Origin: Cyrtodaria siliqua
Taxonomy: Eukaryota > Mollusca > Bivalvia > Adapedonta > Hiatellidae
Direction of reading: 5' to 3'
Length of the DNA: 64,000 bases
NCBI GenBank assembly: GCA_037043455.1
Contig: JAWPHD010008288.1
Location: 1-64,000 of the forward strand
The position numbers and the translations under genes were made by a program. The notes under the pieces are model-generated. The model did not search any database, was not told the origin of the DNA, and worked only from the letters and a program-made list of their open reading frames with translations. Below, piece after piece: positions 1 to 11,636 of this stretch (the stretch's first letter is position 1; each line of letters starts with the position of its first letter).

Positions 1-560
1 ACAACTACAGTCACACCTTAACGTGAAGAGTAAAATGGAACACATTACTACAATGATACCGTAACTTGAAGAGTAAAATGGAGCACATAACTACAATGAT
101 ATCTTAACTTGAAGAGTAAAATGGAGCACATAACTACAATGATACCTTAACTTGAAGAGTAATATGGAACACATAACTAGTGACAAGTCACACCTTAACT
201 TGAAGAGTAAAATGGAGCACACAACTACAGTGACACCTTAACTTGAATAGTAATATGGAACACATAACTAGTGACAAGTCACACCTTAACTTGAAGAGTA
301 AAATGGAGCACACAACTACAGTGACACCTTAACTTTTAGAGTAAAATGGAACATATAACTTGTGTCACCTTAAGTTGTAGACTAAAATGGAACACATAAC
401 TTCAGTGGCACCTTAACTTGTAGAGTAAAATGGAACACATAACTTCAGTGACACCTTAACTTGTAGAGTAAACTGAAACACATAACTACTTGACACCTTA
501 ACTTTTAGAATAAAATGGAACACATAATTAGTCTCAACTTCACTTGTAGAGCAAAATAAG
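1..560. repeat. Minisatellite, ~44-bp unit
   Basis: About a dozen imperfect copies of a roughly 43-45-bp unit containing 'cttgaagagtaaaatggagc' followed by 'acataactac' and 'gtgacacctt'. Copies diverge and shorten toward 560. The array is cut by the left window edge, so its full length is unknown. No coding potential is seen. Confidence 0.9.
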
Positions 561-2765
561 TAAAATACTTATGGTACTCCATAACTTGGAAAGTCCAGTG
601 ATGTGTTAATATATAATATTATGGTATTTTAAAGTAATTCGGAGTTTAAATGTGATATATTTGTTGTGTTTTTGTGAAAATGTTTTTGTTGAGTTTGTGT
701 AATATATTTTTGTGGGGTTTGTGTAATATACTTTTGTGGGGTTTGTGTAATATTTTTGTGTTGTAAGAAATGTTATCATTAACATGACATATGTATTTTA
801 AATACACCTTGATTTATTCTTTTAATCCACGTGTTTAATCAATGTCCAGTCTTTAATACATACTTTTGTATTTGATTTTCTTTAACATTAGAAGATCTGA
901 CGCGATTATGTGGAGGGTCTGTCCAGTAGCTTTTTAGAATTAGCACTACCTTTCTATCACTCATAAGAAGAATGTTATGAAAACTCAAATCCATCATTCC
1001 TAAAGATGTCTATTTGTCCCTAACTGATATTCAGTTTTCTGAAAAATCCAAGATGGATACCATTAGTGCTATAATGAATCAGGGGGTGGCGAATACGATA
1101 TCACAAATACAGAGTGACGGATATGAATATTTATTCATGAAAGCAAGAACAAAAAGCATAATAATACTTAATCTAAAGGTGGTTAACTCACAGTAAACAG
1201 TAATAAACATAAAAGCAGTTTAAATAATAATAATTTTCTATACAATGATGAGCATATCAAGACCTATCAACACATTCACTGGTTTGAGGCCTGTCCTTAA
1301 CTTAATACAGATAAAACTGTGTTTTAGGGACACGATTTCAAATATGTTTTATCAGTTTTAATTAATAAATTTAATCAATAAACCCAGGTTGCTAATCTCA
1401 AAATGTTATTGAAAGCAGTTACAAATATCGGACCGTAAAGGTTTGCCTTTATAGGCAATGAAGATTGACGAAATAAACAACTTTATGTATAACATGTATA
1501 CTGTGACGGAAACAACAAACTATTCTTTAAATCCATAAAAGGTTGGCTGTATTTTTGAAATTTGGTTAGTATTGGACTATTGGGTACACTTTATTATGCG
1601 TAATCGAAAATATTCGAATAACGAGTATCATTACACCTATAGCCACCATGGCTTAAAATAGTCTTAACATAAACAAGTTTGTGATTGCTATTGCTGTTTT
1701 TCTAGAACTGTATTGTTAAAGTTGTTATTACAGAAACTTTACTAAAGTGGTCGGTATGACATGTTGTTGGTTCTAGAAAACATTATGTTGCAAAAGCTTC
1801 CAAGATACACACCAGTGGTCATTGTACTTTGTGGTTGGTTTTAAATTTAAGGGAGATAACATGTTCAATGTTCACAAATCATTATTCAACAGTTATTTTT
1901 CTTCATTAAGGAGTTATTTTTCATGAATAACTGGATCTGTTTAAGAATTGAATTTATTCATAAAATAATAACTATGTTAAAGAATTGAATTTGTTATTCA
2001 TGAAATATACCGATGTTAAACAAATAATGAGTATTGCCCTTAAATATAAAGACTTTAAGATTCATAAAATACAACTGAAGTATAGATCTGGTTTATTCTG
2101 TAGTATTTTTGGAACAGATTTGTATAATTCAACAATACGCGACAACTAGCTTGGTATTTTGTATGTGTAGCAAGTTTTCTTAAGATAACTTGAACTGTTT
2201 TTGAGTTACTCTTCGGGAACGCTAAATGTGACTGACTGACAGATGGATGGACCTTATTGTATTCCCCTCCGAAACCTTGTTTTTGTGGTGAATAAAAAGA
2301 GAATGAACATATTTCATCAAAGATAATTTTTAAGGTGAAATCATTATTGTAAATTAATTATTATTAAATGTGTGATGAAAGTTTATTTGTTATAAATGCA
2401 AACACATTTTTGAATTCTATATTTATTCTTGATTTGTTTAAAATGTGTCAATTTACTGTAAGGTGAACGAAAAGAATGTTAAATGTCAAATATTTATGAT
2501 AATTATAAAATAAAAATTTAACAAAAATACAATAAAAGAAAATGTTATTTTCCCTTTACCATACATGCAGTGAAACACTCAACACTCTTGCCTGATGGTA
2601 TCCCCTTTAAGTTATGCTGTTATGCTGTAGGGGAAATATACAGAAACTTTAGAACTGAACTCAATAAATTTGAATTAAATTTTAATGAAGAAAAAAACAG
2701 CCCTTATTTATACTTCTTGACAGCCATATAGGCTAGACACCTATTGCCGAAAGGAAGACGTTTTT
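561..2765. other. AT-rich intergenic stretch, no gene seen
   Basis: No convincing exon. The only structure noted is a short tandem repeat near 672-760, three copies of a ~28-bp unit ending in 'gtttgtgtaatat'. The 60-codon open frame at 1014-1196 has no recognisable domain and is not called. Confidence 0.5.
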
Positions 2766-2769
2766 GTGT

Positions 2770-3025
2770 TTTATTTAGTTTTTGTTAGGCTCGTTAAAGG
2801 TCTTCATCATGACTCTTTTGTAACAGTGTTGTCCAGGAAGAAAACAGCTTAAAGGGAGTGCCAACAATCGAATGTGCAGCCACTAAGCAGTTCTGAGTGA
2901 AGGCTCATTCTGAATATTATTATTTCGATGTAAATGGAAAAAAAGTCCTTGAATGTTTATTCATGTTGGTGCCATATAACCTTTTTGTGTTGGGGAACAT
3001 ATAACCCAATTCAACTAGTATGTTT
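2770..3025 (+). repeat. Dispersed repeat family C, copy 1 (SINE-like)
   Basis: Shares ordered blocks with 4195-4500 and, inverted, with 26420-26725: a 'tcttcatcatgac' block, a 'tcgatgtaaatgga' block and a 'gccatataacctttt' block near the 3' end, followed by 'acccaattcaa'. Three divergent copies in one window show a dispersed element. The tail style resembles SINEs common in bivalves, which is an inference from general knowledge. Confidence 0.65.
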
Positions 3026-3248
3026 GCATTCTACTTATGATTGTGCAGAAGCCTTTGTAATGGACAGTGGGGTCAGTGTTTCAAAGGCCAAGGTGACACT
3101 GACAACATTTTTGGTTTCCACAAAATATATTGTCCCTCCACCACATTGGAAGACTTAATTTATATTGGGGTCAGTGGGTTAAAGGTCACATTGACCTTAA
3201 AATGGTCTGTGACAAAAATGTCATGGGAAATCGTCAATACATACTGCT

Positions 3249-4138
3249 TCAGATGGTGTTTGTTGCTCGATTTTTACAATGTTTCATAAGATGTGTAAGT
3301 AAGTATGACTTATGTTTTAATACTACGCCACACTGCGGACAAGAGTGAAACGACTTTTCCCCAGTATGTATTCTCTTATGAGAAACTAAAGAGCTAGAGT
3401 GTCGGAAGTCTCTGCCACAAATATCACAGCTGTATGGTGTTTCTCCAGTATGAATTAACATGTGTTTCTTTACACCATTGTTTGTTGAAAAACCGCGGCC
3501 ACAAAATTTACAAGAGTAAGGCTTTTCACCGGTATGGACTCGCAGATGCTCAGTTAAATGTTGCTTCTGAGTCCAAATCTTTGGGCAGAATTCGCATTTG
3601 TATTCGAAACGGCGGACAGAGGAACCCACGGCTAAGGTGTTGAAGTCGGACGAGCAAAAGGTATCCTCTTCTTTCTTGACGACAATGTCAGCTGTCAGTG
3701 AGCGCTCCTCATCGTCACTGTCATGATCGGTTAACAAACCTGAAACATTTGCCGTTGCTTCACGATTGTTCTTTGCATTAGACACTGATTTGTCATTAAA
3801 ATTACTTTCCCCTAGGCTTGCTGCATCTATAGAGGAATTGGAGGTTGATGCCTCACGCATACTATTCATTTCATTATTTGTTCCATCAACTCTACACGTA
3901 TGAACAGTAAGAGAGAATTTGTGAGTAAACATGGTGTGGCAGTGTTCGCATTTGTACGGTTTCTCCCCGGTATGTATTAGCATGTGTTGTTTCAGATGGC
4001 TCTTGGTCTTGCATGACTTATCGCATAAACCACACTTGTACGGACGGATCTGTGAGTGACGCTGGGTCATGTGACAATCTAAGTGTGCCTTCTGGCTAAA
4101 AGAGCTGTCGCATAACAAACAAGGGTATGGCTTTTTCC
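3249..4138 (-). CDS. C2H2 zinc-finger protein, second coding exon (C-terminal part)
   Basis: This exon encodes about 295 residues ending at a stop codon at 3249. It starts at a clean acceptor (pyrimidine tract plus CAG at 4139-4141, minus strand) with two bases that complete a glycine codon split with the exon at 6333-6495, giving HTG-KKPYPC across the junction. It carries seven C2H2 motifs: three near its start (the third degenerate, ending H..HTC), an acidic serine-rich linker of ~90 residues containing DSDDEE and VKKEED, then four more with TGEKP-type linkers. The joined protein is 350 residues with eight finger motifs. C2H2 arrays usually bind DNA as nuclear transcription factors; the target cannot be read from this sequence. 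VKKEE in the linker resembles a sumoylation site. No orthologue is assigned. Confidence 0.88.
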
Positions 4139-4194
4139 CTGAAAAGAAAAAACCCGTTATATTTCAATATACAAACAAAACAAAGTTGCCGGGG

Positions 4195-4500
4195 TAGAAT
4201 ACAACCACTGCAAACACACCGTCCCATTCATATAAATTTTGTCATGTTTTGTTCATGCTCATTAAAGGTCTTCATCATGACCCCTGCATTGTTTCAGGTG
4301 CCATCTCGCTCACATCATTAAGAGCAGTGGCAGAAAAACAATAAACGTGGCTCCAGAAACTCTGCAGTTCAGGGTGAGAAGGTCCTATGCCCATTCTCCA
4401 TATTTTATCTCGATGTACATGGAGGATGAGCCTGGCATGTTCATGCCTGTTAGGCGCCATATAACCTTTCATGTGTTGGTGCGCATTAACACCCAATTCA
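4195..4500 (+). repeat. Dispersed repeat family C, copy 2 (SINE-like)
   Basis: The best-preserved copy of the family also seen at 2770-3025 and 26420-26725. It contains 'ccactgcaaac', 'ggtcttcatcatgac', 'tatctcgatgtacatggagg', 'gccatataacc' and 'gtgttggtgcgcattaacac', ending in repeated AATTC. It lies inside the zinc-finger intron on the opposite strand to the gene. Confidence 0.75.
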
Positions 4501-4884
4501 ATTCAATTCATTTCAAAGCAATGCACGTGGTACATTTCCCAGCCGTGATACGCATGGTCGGTTTTTCACAGTGACATAATTTATAACCAGATCTGAAGGT
4601 GTAGGAACAACTCCAAGGAAACCATTCCATGAACAAAAGCTATGCAAAACATGATCTAATTAATAGAACTCATTTTCAAGGACTAGTGTAAAATCAATGT
4701 GACTGTTTTTTTATATTTTAATCTCAAGAACATAAAACCAACCACCAATCGGTCATACTTTCAACGTTTCTTTAAAATAGGTCATATAAAGCCGGGGATA
4801 TTGGAACAAATTTTCAGGTTCAAGGTAACAATTCACTCGTATACACACGAGGCATCATCCCGATGTTATGGGTTTTCGACGGTG

Positions 4885-5480
4885 TAAGCATTAATCTAAT
4901 AGTAGTGACCTTTGACCTATTGACTCAAAACTAAATAGTTGTATGACTTCCCGATAAAAACACATCTATTTATGAAGATCTAGAAAAACTCTAGGTAACA
5001 AACTCGACGTAAAGAAGACCACCGTACACTGTGACCTTTGACCTACCGACTCCACATTAAATAGGCGTGTGACCCACACTTAGGTGTGTTTACACACTGA
5101 TGCATATCAGTTAAGTAGAACTTGAGACATTGGACGTGGATTTAACCAACTCCAAGGTAAAGTTTATTCACAGTGGCATTGACCTTTGACATACTGATTC
5201 CAATCTGTATATGAGAACGTTTAGGGCCAATCCTATTGCTAACTGTAAAACTAAATATGGGATCCGGAAGAACCATATCTCAAGATACCAAATTTAAACT
5301 AGTTGCCTTTAATTAAGTCTTAAGTTCAATGTAATTGTGACCTGGCCTATTTCCCATTCCCAATACGCACGTATACACACAGTTTCATGAACATCGCTTC
5401 AATAGAACTTTTAAAAGATAACACAATCTTGCATGTACGTATATTTTGACGTACTGAATCTAAACTTGACCAACTCAATC
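4885..5480. repeat. Degenerate repeats with the motif tgacctttgacct
   Basis: The motif 'gtgacctttgacctatt' and variants recur at about 4906, 5030 and 5180, each followed by 'gactc' and an AT-rich stretch, a loose period of about 120-150 bases. Another stretch of this style is at 14180-14560. Probably an old tandem or dispersed element. Confidence 0.5.
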
Positions 5481-6332
5481 TAAACTCAATATGTGAATAG
5501 CCAATCCTAATACAAACAAGTATATACAACGTTAACTTAAGATAACGACATGGACACCTATTTATACCTATAAATATATAACCCAAAAACGTCAACAACA
5601 TGGGTATCGGTGGCCTCACATTATTGCGTAGGCACATTTCGATAAGCTATTATAGTACATAATAATGTAGCAGCGTAATCCTGTGGCAAGGTGAACTTAG
5701 AACGTGTACTCGTTATCGCTATATTGTTATAAACGACTAGGTATATATATAACTTACTCATTTTCAGAATCAAAACTCTATAGACACTCTTTAACTAGCC
5801 AGGCCAAACTCCAAAATCAGAACGTCGAATTAAGAGTTGCCAATTTATAATTCATGGGGGCATGATTTGAACGTGAGAGATGTTGCACCTCGTAATTCGT
5901 CACCTTAGAGGTGAAGGGTGCTATGGGCCTTATTTGTTAATATACTTATAGCACATTTTACCACTAAGTTGACGAATATTATCACTCATGAACAGATTCA
6001 ATTAAACCGAGCCTTTTACTTTTCTCTCTTGTTATACACCCGCTTTCACAAAGTGAAGTGGTGGCTATATAGGAATCACGTTGTCCGTAACGTCCCGTCG
6101 CGTAACATTTTGATACCGTCTCGTCACGTCACTTGAATGGGTTTTACCTAAACTTTATATACACATAACCGACCTTATGTCCCTCTACATCACCTATTGT
6201 TGAGTGCCTAATTTATTACATATTTTTACTCAGAATTTAAGCGGGGGTATTCATCACCTTCAGGGATAGTTCTAGTTTGTGCTTGTTGTTTCAAACGGAT
6301 CCCACTTTCAGTACTTATTTAAATATTCGAAC

Positions 6333-6495
6333 CTGTATGTGTATCAATGTGTCGTGCCAGTGAACTCCTCGAGCAGAAATATTTGCCACAAATTGTACAC
6401 TGATGTTTTCCATATTGTTTGGCTGGACGAACGGCTGGTGACTGTTGATCCGACACTGCATCCTTGTTCTGCATACCGACAACACGCGTTAGCAT
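6333..6495 (-). CDS. C2H2 zinc-finger protein, first coding exon
   Basis: The start ATG is at 6495-6493 on the minus strand. An in-frame stop lies nine bases upstream, so the start cannot move further 5' in this exon. The exon encodes 54 residues plus one base (phase 1): a polar leader and one full finger, CTICGKYFCSRSSLARHIDTH. The donor is CAG|GTTCGA. Upstream, a pyrimidine-rich tract ending in CAG at about 6552 suggests that the 5' leader is itself spliced. The exon is not visible as a long open frame and was found by matching the finger and the splice phase to the exon at 3249-4138. Confidence 0.82.
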
Positions 6496-6694
6496 TGGGA
6501 TTTATTCCAGATCCATTTGAACATCTGTGTTACAGGCATACGAACAACCTCCTGAAAAGAAGCAATAAGTAAAATACAGTTTTTTTTATTCTTTTTTCTC
6601 ATCTTTGAGTTACTATTTCCCATCCGTGTGTGTGTAGGGTGGGAGGGGGAGGTATTGGAGTGTGGGGAGAGTGAGGTGAATGCAGCCCATTCCC

Positions 6695-6930
6695 ACATAT
6701 CGAAACAAATGTTGTTTAACGGCTCCTCAACACAGTATAGGTTATTTAGAGCCGCCCCAAAGATAGAGGAAGGATACATAGGAATCCGGAAACCGTGCCC
6801 TACTCTTATTCTCGAATAGATTCCTATGGTTCATTAACGTGCTCGGAGGATAGACCAATACATGGGACTGCCCGGTTTACGTCCACATCCGACGGACGAG
6901 GCTAAGGGAAAGTGTCTTGCCATAGATCAC
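6695..6930 (-). repeat. Dispersed SINE family A, copy 1
   Basis: Shares a long ordered sequence with 17965-18195, 39445-39740, 28200-28450 (opposite strand) and part of 35285-35400: 'gttgtttaacggctc', 'caacacagtata', 'gaaggatacataggaatccg', 'gtgccctactctta', 'ttaacgtgctcggaggatag', 'catccgacggacgaggctaa'. The full copy at 39445 shows a tRNA-like head at the right end, so the element reads on the minus strand. This copy lies between the divergent zinc-finger and TRIM-like genes. Confidence 0.85.
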
Positions 6931-7964
6931 ATGCCGAATGTGGTTGAGTTACGAGAAGAAGTGTAAACGTATTCTATCGTATCGGTCAGTAACAAATAAA
7001 GCTTGGAAGCTTACCTTAACCAACACATTTCATAAGCTGACAAGACGGGCTCTTATGAGTTCACAGTTCCCATGCAAATTTCGATGTTGTGTAGGACGCC
7101 GACGACCGGGTGATTACAGAACAGAACATATCGATGGTTTAACATATGCTTTACGTACGGACAATGTCCCTTTGATACTAATTTCAATATTAAATAATGA
7201 ATCATATTTTGCTAAATTAAACAACCTCTAAATATAGTCTGCATGATACAATCTAGTCGTAAGTTAACTATACTCATTATCGATTTTCTATACCCATTAC
7301 ACTCCCGGGGAATCTGTACGCAGCGAGCAAACGATAGTGCCCTAGAATCAGATCGCTGTCATACAAGCGTATATTCGCATAATAGGGATATCTTTCGTAC
7401 TACAGCCATTGATGTAGACGCTAACATTTGGTACGATGATCCCATCCACTTCGTAGCGTACAGTAACACAACTTGCAGATAGTTTCTAAGTGCTCTAGTT
7501 AAAGTAGTTGAAATTGTGTTAGCACCTGTATATTGATATGACTTTCACTTTACCCACATACAGCTTTGGTAATTGTTATTTCTCATTTTTCTCAAATCTG
7601 ATACTTCGACGATTTTATATTTACTTTCTACAAATTACGACAATGGAATGGAATAACTTGATACAACACAATTTACGCTGAAAAGATGAGAATGATTATC
7701 GGGTATTATTTTAATAATTCCAAGTATATTTTTTGTGTTTGAAATTGTCGGAGTTTCATGATAAGCCACAGAAAATCAACACCTTCAAAGTTCGTTTATA
7801 AATTGCATTGATCAAATTTTTCGTTTATGAATTGCATTGATCAAACCTTTTGCACGACGAACTAACCTGTTCTAGCAATGTACAGATTCCCCAGGAGTGC
7901 ATTATCGATGTTATAATCTAACACTGACAAGGAAGTAATGCGTGTTTAAACTTGAACGCATTCC
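6931..7964. other. Intergenic region between two divergent genes
   Basis: No exon recognised. Open frames at 6938-7231 and 7243-7482 have no domain similarity that can be seen and are not called. The stretch should contain the 5' flank and promoter of the plus-strand TRIM-like gene, but no TATA box or other decisive element was found. Confidence 0.4.
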
Positions 7965-8326
7965 ATGTACGCCTGCAAAATGGCGACAGGCGGGCAATTT
8001 GTGAGATCCACGGATAAAGCGTCCGAGGAATGTTTTGACTTTGCCTGTAGCCTGTGTGCTGCAGACGATACACACGTGGAGGCAGTTAAATATTGTTCAT
8101 CATGTGTTCAGTACTTGTGCTCCAGGTGCGTAAAGGATCATAACCGGTTTTCTGCCATGAAAAGTCACAATCTGCAAGACGCGGCAGCCATGTCAGGGCG
8201 GGGACCGCCTCCAGCCAAGTTTGTACCCACAGAACAGTGCCCAAAGCACCATGGAAACCATATTGACACCTACTGTGGTAACCACGATATCGTCTGCTGT
8301 GGGACTTGCGTGTCAGTAAATCACAG
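7965..8326 (+). CDS. TRIM-like B-box protein, first coding exon
   Basis: Encodes the N-terminal zinc-binding region of a TRIM-like protein without a RING finger. Two in-frame ATGs are available, 7965 and 7980. The second (MATGGQFVRS) sits in 'aaaatggcgac' and resembles the start of related bivalve proteins, so it is preferred. A first B-box-like Cys/His cluster runs CSLC...CSSC..LCSRC..H. A second B-box begins CPKHHGNHIDTYC and continues CCGTC.SVNHR into the next exon. The exon ends at a good donor, cacag|gtatgt, in phase 2. Proteins of this type are thought to act as cytoplasmic scaffolds or ubiquitin-related sensors; without a RING, ligase activity cannot be assumed. The downstream exon is broken, so the gene may be a pseudogene. 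Confidence 0.85.
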
Positions 8327-8859
8327 GTATGTTTGTTTAATATATGACTGGTTTTAGTGTATCGATATTTAGTAACATTTAGTTCGTTAATCACAATTTT
8401 GGACCATAAGTCACACGTATGGCCAATAACTTGGTTCTATGCATTTTATATGGTAAGCATACTTTTAACTTAAAGGAACACACGATTGAAAGTTTTATCC
8501 AACATTAAAATTAGTAACTGGACGTTTTAATTATCATTTTACCACATGGTTAAAGGGACTGGAGGCGAGCTGGAAGCATTATCCAAATACGAATACAACC
8601 ATCATACTGTGTTTCAGATTCGTATACAACATGCATATACACTAAACTAGGGCCCAATATCATTATGATTTATGAATGAAATAGGCTGGTCTGGACTCTA
8701 CTAATTGTGTCGTATAAATCATTAATATGTATTCATATGATGCTTTAAGGCTCTTGTACATTCTAATTTTGTGATAGAAGTAAACTTTAGTTTAAACTTA
8801 TTTATTATTCATCGATTGTAACGAAAGCTCTATGAACTTATTTGAATCACTCTCGACGT

Positions 8860-9000
8860 CTTCCTGAGTAGAACCAGTACTAAGCAATGCAGATAAAATG
8901 TCTTGCTCAGGGACACAACGCATATGGCAATGGCGGGGATCGAACCCACGACTTTTCGATCATGGGTCCAACGCTCTACCACTAGACCACAACGCTCCAC
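8860..9000 (-). repeat. tRNA-derived SINE (family D), copy 1
   Basis: Read on the minus strand it begins with a tRNA-like head containing A-box 'tggtctagtgg' and B-box 'gggttcgatccc', then a body with 'gtgtccctgagcaagaca' and 'tagtactggttctac'. Related copies are at 16951-17080 (plus) and 31350-31484 (minus). The head does not fold as an intact tRNA. The 'gagcaagacactt' block resembles a conserved SINE body domain known from several invertebrates. Confidence 0.85.
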
Positions 9001-9494
9001 TCTACCAATAGACCACTTAAGTAAACATTGATTGAATAATATCTACAACGGTTAGCAATATAATCCTCATTTGAATAAATATTAATTATTTAGCAATAAA
9101 ACGCAGCCGAGTCGTCGATTTTCCAGACATTGCATTTTCATTAACAATAATTAACCGGAAAGTAATTTACGGCTTAATTTAATGTATATGCAGGTTTCAT
9201 ATGAAAGTCACGCACATTATGAGGGTTTTCATTTGTATTTTAATTGACACCAATCACTCTTCTACATCGCCTCCAGCCCCTTTAAAAATAGTATTGGTGC
9301 TATATAATCATCGCGAAAACAATCAAGATTACCGTATGTTCCTTTTAAGTACAACAGTGACACCTTGTATCTACTGCTCCCTTACCTCGAGATAACATTA
9401 GCTTAATCCACTCAAAAGTTTCTTATATGTGTATTCAAAATTTATCAGATAACAAAAGTGGTGTGTCATTCTTGCTTAATTAAAACCGGAGTTG

Positions 9495-9785
9495 GGTGGG
9501 CGAATGGGCGTAACTTTACATTTGTCACTCCCCACCCACACCCCCCTCCCCAACCTAACACACCACCATTACCACATACAAATAGCAAATAGAAGGTATA
9601 AAAATATTGTTCAGGTGCATTTTCTTATTTTCAACTTCTCATACCTTTGCCCCCACCCACCCCTACCCCACCCCCACCCCACCCCAACACACCACACACA
9701 AATAGCAAATAGAAGGTAGAAAAATATTGTTCAGATGCATTTTCTTAACTTCTCATACGTTTGGCCCCCATCCCCACCCCTGAAT
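9495..9785. repeat. C-rich direct duplication
   Basis: Two copies of a ~145-bp block, each made of a C-rich stretch (runs of CCCCACCC) followed by 'caaatagcaaatagaaggta' and 'aaaatattgttcag'. The start of a third C-rich stretch follows. The complementary strand is G-rich. Confidence 0.75.
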
Positions 9786-10136
9786 ACGCTCCTGTGATGC
9801 CTTGATCCAGATGTTTTTCCCCTCTATTAGTTGTTGTTTAGATTTTTTAAAGCTAATAACATCAAAATTGGCACACGCAAAAAGTACATGGCTACAAACC
9901 CTTGAAAGCACCAAACACAGCAACGCTTTCTGATATAGTTGCTTGTATACTCATCACAATCAGACATGTAATAAAAACTCACACAAAACCAACAAAAGCA
10001 ATATGCTTCTGATGCCATGTGCCTTAACATAGATAAGCGACTGTCGTCTTTTGTCATGTACATATTAAGATAAATAATTACCACCACCAATTGCATATAA
10101 ACTTTCGAGGTGTCGAATGTAGTTCCTATTATAAAA

Positions 10137-10570
10137 AGTAATCCCTACTTGTTTTATTTTAGGTATGAAACCACTAATTATGTTCCCCATTGACAACAAT
10201 GTTAAAATATCACAATGATTTGCTACACATTCAACTCAAATATGGATAATGCAGGGGTGTAATTTTCCATTTGAAAAATCACCAGAAAAGGTGGGGTCAT
10301 AAGACATGTAAGAACGTACTTGCTTGTTTACTAAACAGATCAAAGGTACAGCTGTTTTCAATGATAGTTGCTCACAATGTGTATGCATACATATATTCGA
10401 AAATTTCGAAAAAGTTCATCAGTGATCCAGTAAAACCTATTAATACGCTTCTTATACATACAACAACAAAATCGAATAGAAATTAGCAGTGTTCCATTAC
10501 TTCTACACCTCGGAGGTTTACACGCAATTGGTGATGGTAAACCTACGCGAAAATTAGTTAATTTACACTG
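10137..10570 (+). repeat. Dispersed repeat family E, copy 1
   Basis: Collinear with 35845-36200 and 41270-41830: 'ggtatgaaaccac', 'cattgaca', 'gaaaaatcacc', 'agacatgtaaga', 'gtttactaaacag', 'gatagttgctcacaa', 'gtgatccagtaaaacctatt', and a 'ctcggaggttta' block near the end. No coding frame; probably a non-autonomous element. Confidence 0.8.
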
Positions 10571-11274
10571 ATGCATTAGCCGTACTTGAGTTGAAGGTAA
10601 AGCAAATTATTAGTTGTGACATCTTAACATTAGTGTATGGAGGAAATAATTGGTGGTTTCATACCTATATTATTATAACACAACCATAGGCACAGCGGGT
10701 GTATTAAGGTATCATTGCAACAATGATTTTCCTTCTTCGTTTTATATAGGAATAATGTATGTCAAGAGACAAAAAACGCTATGTTTTAATGTAGAAAATT
10801 ATAAAACACGTATCAAATCAACGATCGAGCTTCCGCCAATAGAAAAATGCAACACAAACTGGGGTTTGTAAGAAAAAGCCAATCTGTTGAATAACGTCAA
10901 GTTCTATTTTGACACGTCATAGACAGGTTTACCCCATTTCTACTTTCGCTTTAATGTCTATGTCAATACAATTAAATATCTCAAACAAGCACCACTAAAT
11001 GTTCCAAATATATCATTCGGATGAATTAAAGTTAATAATAAAACAACAAGCAATCAAAAGTGTGCATTTTGCATCACTAGTAAGGCATGGAAACGTTTTT
11101 TATTTGGCACTATTTGACTTTGGTGTAATTTACCAACAAGTCGAGTTATCAGTACCTTTATCAGACAAATTCGCTTGGTATACCTTAAATACGCTCGTAT
11201 ATACACTAACACCAACAGTCAGCAGTTATTATATATATAGTTTTGTTAAAATATTGCTAACCCTCCCCAACAAC

Positions 11275-11485
11275 CCCGCGGTGGCTTCGATCCCTCATGG
11301 GCCTAGGAATCTTCATGTGAGAAAACTATCCAGTTTGCGGAACGTCGGAGGGTCTACCCACCGCCAGTGCACGAACATTGCCTGGGAGGGCACGTTGGGT
11401 CTTCCTCCACCAATGGAAGCTGGAAAAGTAGCCATATGACCCTAGCTGTTGGTGCGAATATAAAATCCAATTCAAATCAGTTATT
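11275..11485 (+). repeat. Dispersed SINE family B, copy 1
   Basis: Collinear with 35630-35800: 'ttgcggaacgt', 'ggtctaccca', 'cacgaacattgcc', 'ggaggg', 'gtcttcctccacc', then 'gccatatgaccctagctgtt' and a tail 'aaatccaattca'. This tail style is widespread in bivalve genomes. It sits about 150 bases upstream of the acceptor of the TRIM-like exon. Confidence 0.75.
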
Positions 11486-11636
11486 AAAATATAATAATTC
11501 TAGTTCATTAAATCGATATGCAGGCCCTCCTGAACACGTGCACTTATATTAAGTAGAAATTAGACGATGTCACGAGCAATGACTATTGCAGTCGAACCAT
11601 AACTTTTTACATCCATGTGAGTTGTTTGTTTTTCAG

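Larger units (their letters stand above)
4139..6332 (-). other. Intron of the zinc-finger gene, with repeat content
   Basis: Bounded by donor CAG|GTTCGA at 6333/6332 and acceptor TTTTCAG at about 4139, minus strand. Both ends are phase 1 and the joined frame restores a zinc-finger linker. The intron holds a family C element and a run of 'tgacctttgacct' repeats. Confidence 0.8.
8327..11636 (+). other. Intron of the TRIM-like gene, filled with dispersed repeats
   Basis: The donor is at 8327 and the acceptor tttttcag ends at 11636. Joining 8326 to 11637 keeps phase 2 and completes the second B-box (NHR-SC). It holds a reversed tRNA-derived SINE, a C-rich direct duplication, a family E repeat and a family B SINE, listed separately. 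Confidence 0.8.

Noticed and set aside
9492..9719. 75-codon Pro/His-rich open frame
   Set aside because: Translation of a C-rich direct duplication inside the TRIM-like intron; low complexity only.
10390..10425. Second hammerhead on the minus strand (CTGATGA ... GAAA)
   Set aside because: Only eight bases separate the two core blocks and no stem II or stem I can form. The same is true for the related copy near 36100.
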